NCBI RefSeq assembly: GCF_009911645.1
Contig: NZ_QWKI01000109.1
Coordinates: 1-33,398 of the forward strand
Direction: 5' to 3'
Length of the DNA: 33,398 nucleotides
Origin: Pseudoflavonifractor sp. 60
Lineage (GTDB): Bacteria; Bacillota; Clostridia; Oscillospirales; Oscillospiraceae
Positions 15,701 to 23,436 of this stretch are shown here, one piece after another. Positions within the stretch are counted from its first letter, which is position 1. The number at the start of each line of letters is the position of its first letter. A model generated the notes under the pieces. It was not told the origin of the DNA, did no database searches, and saw only the letters and a program-made list of their open reading frames with translations. Both the position numbers and the translations under genes were made by a program.

Positions 15701-18018
15701 CTTTGCGCTTTGAGGAGGATCATGAATGGTACAAATGTCCTCGATGCAGCGGGGTCTTCCCATTTACTGTATTTGGAAAGTGTGCTCATTGTGGGAAGGG
15801 TACCCCGTCACTTATGACGGATATTGAACTGCACGGCTTAGATTTCTGGCGCACCTCTGTGCTACGGGCAGTTCATGGAGATCCTCAGGCGTTGATGACT
15901 CGGATAAACACCGAAGAGCATACTGCACAGTTGTCTCATAAAGACCAGAAGCAAAAGACTTGGTCAACAACCGAGGATTTTGAAATGCGGTTCCAAAATG
16001 TTCATACAGGAAATGACCGCCCTGTGGATGTGCTGAGTTGCACGACCACCATGGAAGTCGGTATCGACATTGGTTCACTGACAGCTGTGGGGCTGAGGAA
16101 TATCCCGCCCGCCCGTGAGAATTATCAGCAGCGCGCCGGACGCGCCGGACGGCGGAGTGCAGCTATTTCCACGATTGTTACCTATACAGATAACCGCCCT
16201 CACGATGGTTATTATTTCAACAATCCAGAGAAAATTATTTCTGGTGATCCGCGCACTCCCTGGATTGATGTGGCAAATGAAAAACTTGTCAAGCGTCACT
16301 TCAATGTAATTTGCACAACAGAGTTTTGTGATAAGGTTGGGATCAGTGCGGACCAGATTGGTATTTTTCAGTTTTTGGACAACTACTATCAAGATTTTAT
16401 AAAATATATCTCGGACGCACACACATTGAGCTATGATCTTACCTCGTTGATACCAGAAGGCGTCTCGTTTCAGATAGTTGATTATAAAAAGAGCTTCCTG
16501 GATCAACTTGCTACACTCAAAGGAAAAGTTGAAGACGCTCCTGAGCAGTATAGAACCGATGATGGAGATGAAAAAGCTTTGTTGGATTCGTTCCTTGAGG
16601 GGGGTGTTTTCCCAACATATTCTTTCCCCAGGGATGTGGTGGGATTCTATATTGAGGACTATAACGGCTCTGAGATTAAAGAGAAGCCGGAACGGGCCTT
16701 GGATTTTGCTATCAGCGAATATGCACCTGGCCGTGTCGTTGTAGTCAATAAAAAGACATATAAATCTGGAGGAATTTATAGTTTCCATTCAAAATTTGCT
16801 GCGAATGAGCAGGAGCATCCAGCACGGCCCTATTTCGGAAGTAGAGAGTACTTCAAACCGCTCTATTTCTGTGATGAAAAAAGCTGCAACTGGATGGGTC
16901 TTGAGTTGCAGACTACTTGCCCGTTCTGTGGAAGTTCCAATATTAAAAAGCAACATTTATTGAAACCATGGGGATTTGCGCCAATAAGCGGAACAAAAGC
17001 AAAAGAAGTATACGCAACTGCAGATATGTCTTATGCAGAAACGCCCTGCTATTCAATTACGCCAAAAGATAGCGAAATGGAAATGCCCGCTGATTTTGCG
17101 CATTTGCGATTCTCTAGGCGCTCGGATGACCCGTTGATTATCGTGAACAAGGGTGTCGGCTCCAAAGGCTTTTCCGTTTGTATGGACTGTGGCGCTGCAG
17201 CTCCAGCGGACAATAATACTCCTCTGGAAAGACTGCCGAAACCCTATCGACATCCTCACAAGTACTATCAGTGCCACCACGATGGAAGCGGTATTGCTAC
17301 GGTATTCCTTGGACATCAGTTTAGAACAGATCTAGTTGTATATGAAATAGCTTTGGATTCCACAAAAATCAACATTGATGTGCGGGGATTGTGGATTACC
17401 AGGGCTGGGCAAACCTTGGCAGAAGCGATGACCTTGGCTGGTGGCCGGCTGTTGGATATTGAGTTTAATGAAATCAAAAGTGGTTATCGGCTACGTTATG
17501 CGCCAGACGGAAAAACAGCATATGTAGATGTATTCCTATTTGACAGCCTTTCTAGTGGAGCGGGATATTGCGCTGCCCTAGCCGATATGCCAAAAAAGCT
17601 GTTTCAAGAAACCAGATTGGTGCTGGCCGACTGCCCGTCAAAATGTGGGAGTGCTTGTCATGACTGCCTGATGCACTATTGGAACAAGCGTCATCACGAT
17701 GTTTTAGACCGTTTTGCTGCTATTGATTTGTTGGATTGGGCGGAACAAGGTATCCTGCCCGACAGTCTGTCCTTTGAACGGCAACGACAACTGCTGGCAC
17801 CCTTGAAAGCGCTGGATAGCGACCTCCAATTCTCCGACGATGGTATTAGGCACTATATTGGCCAGGGTAAAAGCAGGAGAGAAATTGTTGCATATCCAGC
17901 TATGTGGAGTGGGGAAATTGATCTTCTCCCTCCAGATGCTGTTTGCATCTCTGATAAGCTTTTAGAATATGCACTCCCCACAGCAGATACCGAAATCCGA
18001 AGAAGAGTTGCTTTATAA
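12769..18018 (+). CDS. Cargo gene 4: giant DEAH helicase with DUF1998-type C-terminus (DruE-like)
   Basis: A 1749-aa superfamily 2 helicase. Walker A is STGTGSGKTE (113-120 core) and motif Ia is MLYPMNALVSDQ. ILITNYSMLEYILMRP precedes the DEAH box VLDEAHMYRGSSGGEVA (321-324). Motif III is TSAS, and motif VI NYQQRAGRAGRR lies at about 1118-1129. Between the RecA lobes sits a very long insertion with zinc-ribbon-like cysteine pairs: CSNPNC...CEC near 533, CTFKTCPKC near 672, and CPRC...CAHC near 990. The C-terminus ends in a four-cysteine cluster, CPSKCGSACHDC (C1622, C1626, C1630, C1633), typical of DUF1998. This architecture is that of DruE of Druantia and is related to MrfA/YprA and DISARM helicases. 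GAGAGGA 8 nt upstream and the 8-nt overlap with gene 3 decide for ATG 12769 over TTG 12745. Confidence 0.85.
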   Translation: MDNYSVQNTHETIRKRLLTYITTEYLGKNDALRAACEQELQEKGILYQEPYIEANRAYSVVENGIESASVDADSKRILTGMANRNLGVFSNPYKHQIEALEAFSKGEDILVSTGTGSGKTECFMWPIAVKLTLEMMRSPKTWQQRGVRVIMLYPMNALVSDQMGRLRRMIGNGQGGFHDLLRELKLEGRVPQFGMYTGRTPYFGNSDKGKNRDLARTYEKDIIKQSDEVKAKLAELGKLPSKKDFSAFVDRLKMNAPVLTDAEDAELVTRQEMQMYCPDILITNYSMLEYILMRPIEKDIWDNTRVWLDSDPQNKLLFVLDEAHMYRGSSGGEVALLIRRVLHKLSIDRSRVQFILTSASVPPGQIEETKVYRFACELTAQTFQNNRFRLIRGTEESVVISGSEFDPKVLFDYDLDALQLDGDKKITAIKDFAKRVGISIPDSFADEAAIKCWLYESLKTCNPMLRIIQKSRGNASSFVELAKEAFREAPKDVAEKATEVLLAIAPFAENASGNVLYPARLHMLFRGMQGLFACSNPNCTKLHQNLSFGHVYLKKPGMRCECGGLIYELINERSCGALFLRGYMDDGDSAEPFVWSTPGVQLNHSIKESHFYIVPDDGSYRKDEHKNIQIAWLNAITGKLDRYNDHTGAPNYITVAYCQTPSKEHPNICTFKTCPKCAKQRFAATDFSTKGNEPFYNVVFEQFYAQPPVPKYRDLVNQGRKVLLFSDSRQQAAVLARDLTSAADVDAMRKALTLAAKELQEWAKDGEDRYPTLSLLYVVFLKVAYEHKLCFFYGDDEKDLAKALQDMGDYYDRKKGEIKYRAAAKQGFATSVPDQFYEHLLRQMCSNFRSLTDAALCWLEPCNDEDDIFDDIEDALQTANVPLTLDQFKELFAAWAMEIMTSQYALGSEIDDDVRKKITSYPRLGVEDENKLPIRIRAMLEVAGFTTPQIDVIKKQLSLFLAKGKNTACKYLNLNMVTLRFEEDHEWYKCPRCSGVFPFTVFGKCAHCGKGTPSLMTDIELHGLDFWRTSVLRAVHGDPQALMTRINTEEHTAQLSHKDQKQKTWSTTEDFEMRFQNVHTGNDRPVDVLSCTTTMEVGIDIGSLTAVGLRNIPPARENYQQRAGRAGRRSAAISTIVTYTDNRPHDGYYFNNPEKIISGDPRTPWIDVANEKLVKRHFNVICTTEFCDKVGISADQIGIFQFLDNYYQDFIKYISDAHTLSYDLTSLIPEGVSFQIVDYKKSFLDQLATLKGKVEDAPEQYRTDDGDEKALLDSFLEGGVFPTYSFPRDVVGFYIEDYNGSEIKEKPERALDFAISEYAPGRVVVVNKKTYKSGGIYSFHSKFAANEQEHPARPYFGSREYFKPLYFCDEKSCNWMGLELQTTCPFCGSSNIKKQHLLKPWGFAPISGTKAKEVYATADMSYAETPCYSITPKDSEMEMPADFAHLRFSRRSDDPLIIVNKGVGSKGFSVCMDCGAAAPADNNTPLERLPKPYRHPHKYYQCHHDGSGIATVFLGHQFRTDLVVYEIALDSTKINIDVRGLWITRAGQTLAEAMTLAGGRLLDIEFNEIKSGYRLRYAPDGKTAYVDVFLFDSLSSGAGYCAALADMPKKLFQETRLVLADCPSKCGSACHDCLMHYWNKRHHDVLDRFAAIDLLDWAEQGILPDSLSFERQRQLLAPLKALDSDLQFSDDGIRHYIGQGKSRREIVAYPAMWSGEIDLLPPDAVCISDKLLEYALPTADTEIRRRVAL

Positions 18019-18272
18019 ACAAATTGTCCTAGTATTTTTGAATGGCCCCAGACGCAGAATTGATGTTGTAGCTCAAACAAGGGGTAAGCATCCTATGAGG
18101 GTGATGTAGGATATATTGAAGTCGGTAGCGGCAAGCAATGCGCCGGTATATACCCGGCGCGTACTTGTTGGTGGCTGACCGCCCCCAAACCCCTGTAAAA
18201 CCGGGCGCACTTGCGCCCGGTTTTTTAAGCCACCTTCGGCGTCTGCTGCTACCCGCAGGGAGAGAAAAATCA
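18019..18272. other. Convergent intergenic region with dyads between cargo and mobilization module
   Basis: No gene is credible here. Three inverted repeats follow one another: ATCCTA/TAGGAT (18090-18112), GCGCCGG/CCGGCGC (18140-18160, loop TATATAC) and the terminator at 18199-18226. The first two lack a T-tract and are not terminators. They could belong to an origin of transfer, although they lie downstream and not upstream of the relaxase gene. Confidence 0.5.
18199..18226. terminator. Bidirectional terminator between helicase and relaxase genes
   Basis: CCGGGCGC-ACTT-GCGCCCGG is a perfect 8-bp stem preceded by AAAA and followed by T6. It serves the plus-strand cargo operon and, on the other strand, the mobilization operon. 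Confidence 0.85.
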
Positions 18273-19676
18273 TTACCGCGCCTCCTGCTGGCGGTCACGA
18301 TTTTTCTCTTTTTTGGTCACACCCAAAATCCGATCCACGTTGTTTTTTGCGGTGAGCAGTTCTATCATTTTTGCCTTTGCCTGCTTGTACTCCGGATACC
18401 GTTTTCTGTTCTCTGTCTGCAACATGGCATACTCCTGTTTCAGCGATTGCATAAGCGGAAGTTTTTTCAAACCGAGGGAATTGAAGTATTGCTTTGCCTC
18501 TTTACAATCTTCAATTTCTCTGCAATGCTGCTCGTAAAACTTGGCCTGTTTCCTACCTGTCAGTTTCCGATATTGGGCGTAAACTTCACGGGTCTTGGAG
18601 TACGTTCCGATATGCCGTTGCACTTCAGAAATGTCTTTCATTCTCTGCTCAGCGGCTTTCATCTGAGCGCCCAAATCGTTGAATCTCCGAGATGCCGCAG
18701 CACAAGCTTTTTCCAATTCTCCCAAATCAGTCAGATTGTTTTCCTGTAAGTACATGACCGTCTTTGCCATCTCTTTGAGATTGAAAATCTTCGCCCACCG
18801 CTCAAATCCGGGAGAATTGATCCGCTGCATTTTCGCTTGAATATCAATCAGCAAATTGGGCTTGGACTGTGCCGCCGCCTTTGCCTTGGGAGCGACAATT
18901 CGCTTGCCGGAAATTCGCTCCATAATCGCCGCTTCGGTGTAATCGTCACCGAGAGAATCACAGCGGACAAACCGCTTGCCGTTAGGAATTTTGGACGCCA
19001 GATGTTTGCCCCGCTTTACCTCCGCTCCCGTCGCTTTCATCGCGGCGAGGAAGCTGTCAAAATCCTTGCAGCCTTGACCGAGGGCGGTGTCGATTATCTG
19101 CTCCAACTGTCCCCGGACGGTAGGCGGCTTGTCCTCTCCCAGCCATGTGCCGTAGCTGCCCCGGCTGGGCTTCGGCTCCGCAATCACCGACAGCCCATTT
19201 TCCAGGCACAGCATATCGGAGATTTTGCGAATCGCAAAAGAGGATCGCCAGAAGTTTCGGAATTTTCTGGTGCAGTCCAGGGCAGTCGAGTTGAACACGA
19301 TATGTGAGTGAATGTGATGCTTGTCCACATGGGTACAGACGATAAAAGCGTGGTTCCCTTTCGTCAGCGACATAGCGAGGTCATAGCCGATCTTGTTCGC
19401 CAGTTCCGGCGTGATCTCTCCCGGTTTGAAGGACTGCCGCAAATGGTAGGCGATCACGTCATTATCTTTCCATTCCCTGCCGGTAAAGACGGCGTACTGC
19501 CATTTGGAAAATAGAAATTCCTGGTCAGCGATAGTCGGATTGCATTGATAGGCCGTGACCAGATCACCGCCATTAGTTTTCTCCGGGTTCTTCACATAGT
19601 CCGTCACCCGGCTCAGGGCCTCCGCCACGGTCCGACCCTTGCCGCTGTGCAGGGGCATCAGTCGTGTTGCTGCCAC
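18273..19676 (-). CDS. mobA: MOBP-type relaxase (MobA/VirD2 family)
   Basis: A 467-aa DNA relaxase that would nick oriT and lead the strand into a recipient. The N-terminal catalytic domain has the tyrosine in VTDYVKNPEKT (Y27) and the metal-binding histidines in THVDKHHIHSHIVFNS (H116, H121, H123, H125). The C-terminal half is alpha-helical and charged. MAATRLMPLH is the typical start of this Firmicutes relaxase group, so ATG 19676 is kept although it overlaps the parB-like gene by 19 nt. The element has no type IV secretion genes in this window, so it is mobilizable only with a helper conjugation system. It is the last gene of the minus-strand mobilization operon. Confidence 0.92.
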   Translation of the reverse strand: MAATRLMPLHSGKGRTVAEALSRVTDYVKNPEKTNGGDLVTAYQCNPTIADQEFLFSKWQYAVFTGREWKDNDVIAYHLRQSFKPGEITPELANKIGYDLAMSLTKGNHAFIVCTHVDKHHIHSHIVFNSTALDCTRKFRNFWRSSFAIRKISDMLCLENGLSVIAEPKPSRGSYGTWLGEDKPPTVRGQLEQIIDTALGQGCKDFDSFLAAMKATGAEVKRGKHLASKIPNGKRFVRCDSLGDDYTEAAIMERISGKRIVAPKAKAAAQSKPNLLIDIQAKMQRINSPGFERWAKIFNLKEMAKTVMYLQENNLTDLGELEKACAAASRRFNDLGAQMKAAEQRMKDISEVQRHIGTYSKTREVYAQYRKLTGRKQAKFYEQHCREIEDCKEAKQYFNSLGLKKLPLMQSLKQEYAMLQTENRKRYPEYKQAKAKMIELLTAKNNVDRILGVTKKEKNRDRQQEAR

Positions 19677-20620
19677 TTGCCCTCCTTGACTTGCTTGACA
19701 AAATCCTGCATCATCTCACAGCAGGAATCCGCGAGACTTTCCAATTCAGCGATTTCCGGCTGGGATAAGGAGGAGATCGCGTCCTCGTAATGCGGCTGGC
19801 GGTAGGAATCCATTCGCCGCTGAACCTCGCGGATCATTGCTCTGTAATCCGAAAGGAGCAGTTCGGAATCAGCCAGAACGTGTTTTGTAGGGTCCTTCAG
19901 CTCCGCAACACTTTCCAGAAATTCCTTGCTCTGTTTTGATTTTCGCGGCGATTTTCCCTGCTCTGGCTCGTATTCATCCACAGATCGAATTTGACCGGAC
20001 GCAAGCAGAATAGCCGCTGTTTTCTGCTTTGCAGGCTCTAAACGTGCGAGTTTGGCTGCGTTGCTCTGAGAGAGTTTGTACTTCGGGAAATTATGAAAAA
20101 CCTCCCGTGTTTCCTGCGTCAATCCTTTCATCGTCTGCATCGTCCGCTCCACCGTCCGGGCCGAAACTCCCAGCTTAGCGGCGGTGTCCTGTGCAAAGGA
20201 TTTTGACGTGGGCGACATTTTGTCGCTGACGTGCTTGCCGGTAGCCCGGTTCATCCCGGCGGCCTGGGCCGTTCCCGCCTTCGTCTCTGGATGAAGGGAT
20301 TCATAAATTTCCTTGCGCCGTTCCAGCAGTTCCCCGTACTCTATCGTAGACAGCGCCGTGCGGACAACATTCTCGTCGATCTCTGCCAGCTCTGCTTGCA
20401 GCCCCTCCAAACCGCAGACCGTACACTCGATCTCCGTCCAGCCCAGCCGTTTCGCCGCTTCCAGCCGGTGCAGACCTGCAATAAGCGTGTGATCCGGGTC
20501 AACTGTAATCGGATTCAGAAGTCCAACCTCGGAAATGCTGCGGACCAATTCATCGATTCCCTTTAAGCTGGCATCCCGTCTCCCTACGCCTATTTTGATT
20601 TCATTGATTGCGATTTTCAT
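19658..20620 (-). CDS. ParB-like partition/nuclease-domain protein of the mobile element
   Basis: A 320-aa protein. Residues 1-105 form a ParB/Sulfiredoxin-fold N-terminal domain: VRSISEVGLLNPITVDPD, then LIAGLHRLEAAKRLGW with the conserved GxHRxxAA, and IDENVVRTALS. Next comes a KorB/ParB-type helix-turn-helix region at about 140-200 (AAKLGVSARTVERTM). The remainder is a charged helical tail. Such proteins are common next to mobA/mobC in clostridial mobilizable elements; whether they act in partition, regulation or oriT processing is not settled. GGAGGTG directly upstream supports ATG 20620. The 3' end overlaps the relaxase start, so translation is coupled. Confidence 0.85.
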   Translation of the reverse strand: MKIAINEIKIGVGRRDASLKGIDELVRSISEVGLLNPITVDPDHTLIAGLHRLEAAKRLGWTEIECTVCGLEGLQAELAEIDENVVRTALSTIEYGELLERRKEIYESLHPETKAGTAQAAGMNRATGKHVSDKMSPTSKSFAQDTAAKLGVSARTVERTMQTMKGLTQETREVFHNFPKYKLSQSNAAKLARLEPAKQKTAAILLASGQIRSVDEYEPEQGKSPRKSKQSKEFLESVAELKDPTKHVLADSELLLSDYRAMIREVQRRMDSYRQPHYEDAISSLSQPEIAELESLADSCCEMMQDFVKQVKEGKWQQHD

Positions 20621-20641
20621 CTAAACACCTCCGTCTGATAA

Positions 20642-20971
20642 TCATTTTATCTTGGAAAGCCGTTCCAAAATGTTCCCGAACAGCCCGCTGGTTTCTATCA
20701 ATCTTGTCTTGATCTCGTCCACTTCGTCAGGATAGACCGCGCCGCCGGAGTTGACCCGGCGGGCGATCTGATTTACGTTGTTGGATATGTACCGCAGAAG
20801 TTTGGCGCACTCAGTTAGTTCCGAGATTTGCAAATGGACTGTATAGCCGTCAATACACATCTTTCTGATGTAGGCGCTCATGTTACGGATATTCGCCAGT
20901 GCCATTCTCTGCTTGATCAACTCCCGTTCCTCGTCTGTGACCTTGAAATAGATACCACCGCTTTTTGCCAT
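20642..20971 (-). CDS. mobC: MobC-like mobilization accessory protein
   Basis: A 109-aa relaxosome accessory protein. Its N-terminal FKVTDEERELIKQRMALANI and NMSAYIRKMCIDGY are ribbon-helix-helix-like. The C-terminal part NNVNQIARRVNSGGAVYPDE is the typical signature of bacterial mobilization protein MobC. These proteins bind oriT DNA and assist relaxase nicking. The ATG at 20971 has GGAGTG upstream and fits the family length; a longer in-frame extension to 21163 lies inside the xis-like gene in another frame and is rejected. It starts 4 nt after the xis-like stop and runs to 21 nt before parB-like. Confidence 0.9.
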   Translation of the reverse strand: MAKSGGIYFKVTDEERELIKQRMALANIRNMSAYIRKMCIDGYTVHLQISELTECAKLLRYISNNVNQIARRVNSGGAVYPDEVDEIKTRLIETSGLFGNILERLSKIK

Positions 20972-20975
20972 CCTG

Positions 20976-21176
20976 TCACTCCACGCTCCGCACATCATCC
21001 CTGACCAGGAGATTCCGTCCCTGGTTGGCCGCCATGAACCGTTCCAGCGTATCGCTGCGGATAATGGCCTTTCGCCCAACCTTGAGGACAGGAATCTTTT
21101 TCCATTCCACCAGCTTCCGCATGGTGTTCCTCCCGATACCGCTGCACTCGGCGGCTTCCTCAATTGTCATACCCAT
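20976..21176 (-). CDS. xis: Excisionase-like HTH protein
   Basis: A small DNA-binding protein of the excisionase/MerR-type winged-HTH family. TIEEAAECSGIGRNTMRKLV is the HTH, and KIPVLKVGRKAIIRSDTLER the wing and C-terminal helix. Such proteins bend att-site DNA and favour integrase-mediated excision. The start is uncertain. The reading frame stays open upstream, but the promoter at 21241-21269 puts transcription start near 21234, which excludes the longest forms. I chose ATG 21176 (66 aa); GTG 21200 or TTG 21224 are possible. It is the first gene of the mobilization operon, separated from the integrase by the divergent regulator, so excision and mobilization may be co-induced. Confidence 0.78.
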   Translation of the reverse strand: MGMTIEEAAECSGIGRNTMRKLVEWKKIPVLKVGRKAIIRSDTLERFMAANQGRNLLVRDDVRSVE

Positions 21177-21240
21177 CTTGATCGTTGCTATTGGTATCAC
21201 GCTCCCTTCAATGTACTTGTTTTGCAACTCTCGCTGGTTT

Positions 21241-21269
21241 ATTATAGTCAGTTTGCTGCTGGTTGTCAA
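21241..21269 (-). promoter_or_regulatory. Promoter of the xis-mobC-parB-mobA operon
   Basis: On the minus strand TTGACA (21264-21269), a 17-bp spacer and TATAAT (21241-21246): a consensus sigma-A promoter. Being so strong, it probably needs repression, most likely by the divergent XRE protein. Confidence 0.88.
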
Positions 21270-21311
21270 CTCGTTTTAAGCGTATCTAATAAAATTTTTT
21301 GAAAAATAGAG

Positions 21312-21340
21312 TTGCAATATGATTTCCTTTGTGATATACT
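21312..21340 (+). promoter_or_regulatory. Promoter of the divergent XRE regulator
   Basis: TTGCAA (21312-21317), 17 bp, TATACT (21335-21340), reading away from the mobilization promoter 42 bp away. The arrangement is that of a lysogeny-type switch. Confidence 0.82.
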
Positions 21341-21365
21341 CATATTCGATAGGAGGTGACACCAC

Positions 21366-22028
21366 TTGCAAAACAACACACCATTCACATCGGAACAGGT
21401 AGGACACCGCATCAAAGAGCGCAGAAACGACCTTGGAATCTCCATGCCGGAACTCGGCAGGAGGGTAGGCGTGAACAAGTCCACCATCCAGCGATACGAA
21501 ACGGACGGCGTAGACCCGAAACGCACCATGATTATCAACGGGTTGGCGGAGGCGCTTCTCACTACCCCAGAATGGCTGACGGGACTGTCTGAGGAAAAAG
21601 AGTACAGCCCCAAAACACTCTGCCAGATGGATATAGAGAAGCACATCTCGGCCTATCTGGACGAGTTGATGACTACTGTGCAGGGCGAACCGCGCCAGCA
21701 GCTTTTGACCACCTTCCTGGGCCAGATCGTGGACCTCTACTCCGTGCTCTGCGTCCACTTCGCCAGGGCGATGGAGGAAGCTGATCGTATTGCGGCGGAC
21801 GAGGGCCTAAAGCAGTCCCTCATGCGGTACGCCATTGAATCCGGGGATATCACAGAGAAGGTCTACCGCAAAGAGATGGAGGCCCCCATTGAGGACATGA
21901 AACGCTTTTTGGACGGGCTTTACCACCTCTACGACCAAGGCCGTGACAAGGTAAAGATGGGCGACCTGCTGAACATCAGCGCAGAAGCCCGCGAACGATT
22001 GAACGAGCAAAATTCCGTGGCACCTTGA
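21366..22028 (+). CDS. XRE-family transcriptional regulator of the element
   Basis: A 220-aa regulator. Residues 8-70 form a lambda-repressor-like HTH (IKERRNDLGISMPELGRRVG, then NKSTIQRYETDG). The remaining 150 residues are a mostly helical, charged domain with no peptidase motif, so it does not look like a RecA-cleavable repressor. The start is TTG 21366, chosen because AGGAGGTGA lies 6 nt upstream and no in-frame ATG precedes the HTH. It is transcribed divergently from xis-mobC-parB-mobA and ahead of the integrase. It probably controls both, keeping the element integrated. The target operator is not identified. Confidence 0.87.
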   Translation: MQNNTPFTSEQVGHRIKERRNDLGISMPELGRRVGVNKSTIQRYETDGVDPKRTMIINGLAEALLTTPEWLTGLSEEKEYSPKTLCQMDIEKHISAYLDELMTTVQGEPRQQLLTTFLGQIVDLYSVLCVHFARAMEEADRIAADEGLKQSLMRYAIESGDITEKVYRKEMEAPIEDMKRFLDGLYHLYDQGRDKVKMGDLLNISAEARERLNEQNSVAP

Positions 22029-22038
22029 CAACAAAAAA

Positions 22039-22060
22039 GCCAGCTACTATACTGGCTGGC
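22039..22060 (+). other. Hairpin between regulator and integrase genes
   Basis: GCCAGC (22039-22044) pairs with GCTGGC (22055-22060). There is an A6 run before it but no T-tract after it, so it is a poor terminator. It could stabilise or attenuate the transcript entering the integrase gene. Confidence 0.4.
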
Positions 22061-22133
22061 GTGACATGATTGAACGCACATCATACGTCACAGTTCCGAT
22101 TGCCGCGGATAGAAAGGAGTTTTATTTTAATCT

Positions 22134-23432
22134 ATGGCAAAAGGTTCTGTGCGCAAAAAAGGTAAAAAGTGGTACTATCGGTTCTATATTGAGGACGAGA
22201 GCGGAAACCGGGTGCAGAAGGAGTGCCCCGGCACCGAAAGCAAGTCCGAGACAGAAGCCCTTCTCCGTAAGGCAATGGAGGACTACGAGGAAAAGAAGTT
22301 CGTGGCGAAGCCGGACAATCTAACGCTGGGCAGTCTCCTTGATCTGTGGGTCGAGGAAGAACTGAAACCCGGAAATCTGAGCAACGGCACCGTGATGGCC
22401 TACCAGGGGACAGTAAACCGCATCAAACAGCACCCAATCGCTAACCGAAAGCTGAAAAGCCTCACCGCTGACCACTTGCAAGCGTATATGGACTTTCTCA
22501 GCTTCGGCGGGACAAACCCGGACGGCACAGAGGCCAGGGCGCTCAGTAAAGGGTACTTGCGGCAGTATTCGGCGGTCCTGCAAGGGGCGTTCCGCTTCGC
22601 GGTGTTCCCCAAGCGGCTTATCAGTTTCAATCCCATGCAGTATGTGGTCTGGCGGGGTCGAAAGGAAGAATACGAGTTATTCTCCGAGGAAGATGGCGAT
22701 ACGTCCTCCACGCCAACCCTTACCCATGAGCAGTTCCGGGCATTGGAGGATTTCTTGAAAAAGAAGGAGAACCCGGCTTTGCTCCCCATCCAGATCGCCT
22801 ACTACACCGGACTTCGCATTGGGGAGGTCTGCGCCCTCACCTGGCAGGATATCAACCTTGATGAGCAGTATCTGACGGTACGGCGGAGCATTCGCTACAA
22901 CGGGGCGAGACATAAGACGGAGATCGGAGCCACCAAGCGGAAAAAAGTCCGCACGGTAGACTTCTGCGATACGCTGGCGGCGATCCTCAAAGCGGCCAAA
23001 CGGGAGCAAAGCAAGAACCGCCTGCGTTATGGGGAACTTTACAGCTTCAACTACTACACCGAAGTCAGCGAGAAGGACCGCACCTACTATGAGGTCTACA
23101 CCCGCCCCGGTGCGGAGGAAGTGCCGGAGGAGTATAGGGCTATATCCTTTGTCTGCCTCCGGCCTGACGGGGCCATTGAGACACCGGGGACGGTGAGCAT
23201 CATGTGCCGTCAGGCGAAGAAGAAGGTAAAGGGCTTGGAGAACTTCCATTTCCATATGCTCCGTCACACTTTCACGAGCAATCTCCTGTCCAATGGGGCG
23301 GCGCCGAAGGACGTGCAGGAACTTCTCGGACACTCCGATGTCAGTACCACGATGAACATTTACGCCCACTCTACACGGGAGGCCAAGCGGTCATCCGCAA
23401 GGCTTCTGGACAAAGTGGTCGGTGGGAAGTAA
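22134..23432 (+). CDS. int: Tn916-type tyrosine integrase
   Basis: A 432-aa site-specific recombinase for integration and excision of the element. Residues 1-55 are an AP2-like arm-binding domain ([18 protein letters not shown]) and 65-170 the SAM-like core-binding domain. The catalytic domain runs from about 195 to 430 with R228 ([14 protein letters not shown]), H374-x-x-R377 ([12 protein letters not shown]), H400 ([10 protein letters not shown]) and the nucleophile Y410 (MNIYAHS). All catalytic residues are present, so it should be active. AAAGGAG lies 14 nt upstream of ATG 22134, a rather long spacing. It lies at the right end of the element, 5 nt before the hairpin that contains the candidate attR. 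Confidence 0.95.
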   Translation: MAKGSVRKKGKKWYYRFYIEDESGNRVQKECPGTESKSETEALLRKAMEDYEEKKFVAKPDNLTLGSLLDLWVEEELKPGNLSNGTVMAYQGTVNRIKQHPIANRKLKSLTADHLQAYMDFLSFGGTNPDGTEARALSKGYLRQYSAVLQGAFRFAVFPKRLISFNPMQYVVWRGRKEEYELFSEEDGDTSSTPTLTHEQFRALEDFLKKKENPALLPIQIAYYTGLRIGEVCALTWQDINLDEQYLTVRRSIRYNGARHKTEIGATKRKKVRTVDFCDTLAAILKAAKREQSKNRLRYGELYSFNYYTEVSEKDRTYYEVYTRPGAEEVPEEYRAISFVCLRPDGAIETPGTVSIMCRQAKKKVKGLENFHFHMLRHTFTSNLLSNGAAPKDVQELLGHSDVSTTMNIYAHSTREAKRSSARLLDKVVGGK

Positions 23433-23436
23433 AAAC

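Noticed and set aside
12769-18018. Calling the big helicase DISARM DrmA/DrmB or MrfA
   Set aside because: There is no DrmC phospholipase-D-type gene or DNA methylase nearby, MrfA is less than half as long and pairs with the exonuclease MrfB, and the giant size with long zinc-ribbon insertions fits DruE better.
7394-18018. BREX, restriction-modification or CRISPR-Cas system
   Set aside because: No PglZ, methylase, restriction endonuclease motif, Cas protein or regular spacer array was seen.
18201-18220. The CGCACTTGCGCCCGG-like stretch as an oriT nic site
   Set aside because: It is the stem of a strong terminator with T6 tail between convergent operons; the similarity to known nic regions is too short to claim.
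20972-21163. N-terminal extension of MobC
   Set aside because: It overlaps the xis-like gene in a different frame; MobC length and a ribosome-binding site support 20971.
22066-22323. 85-residue open frame starting ATGATTGAACGC
   Set aside because: It runs out of frame into the integrase gene and has no ribosome-binding site or recognisable domain.
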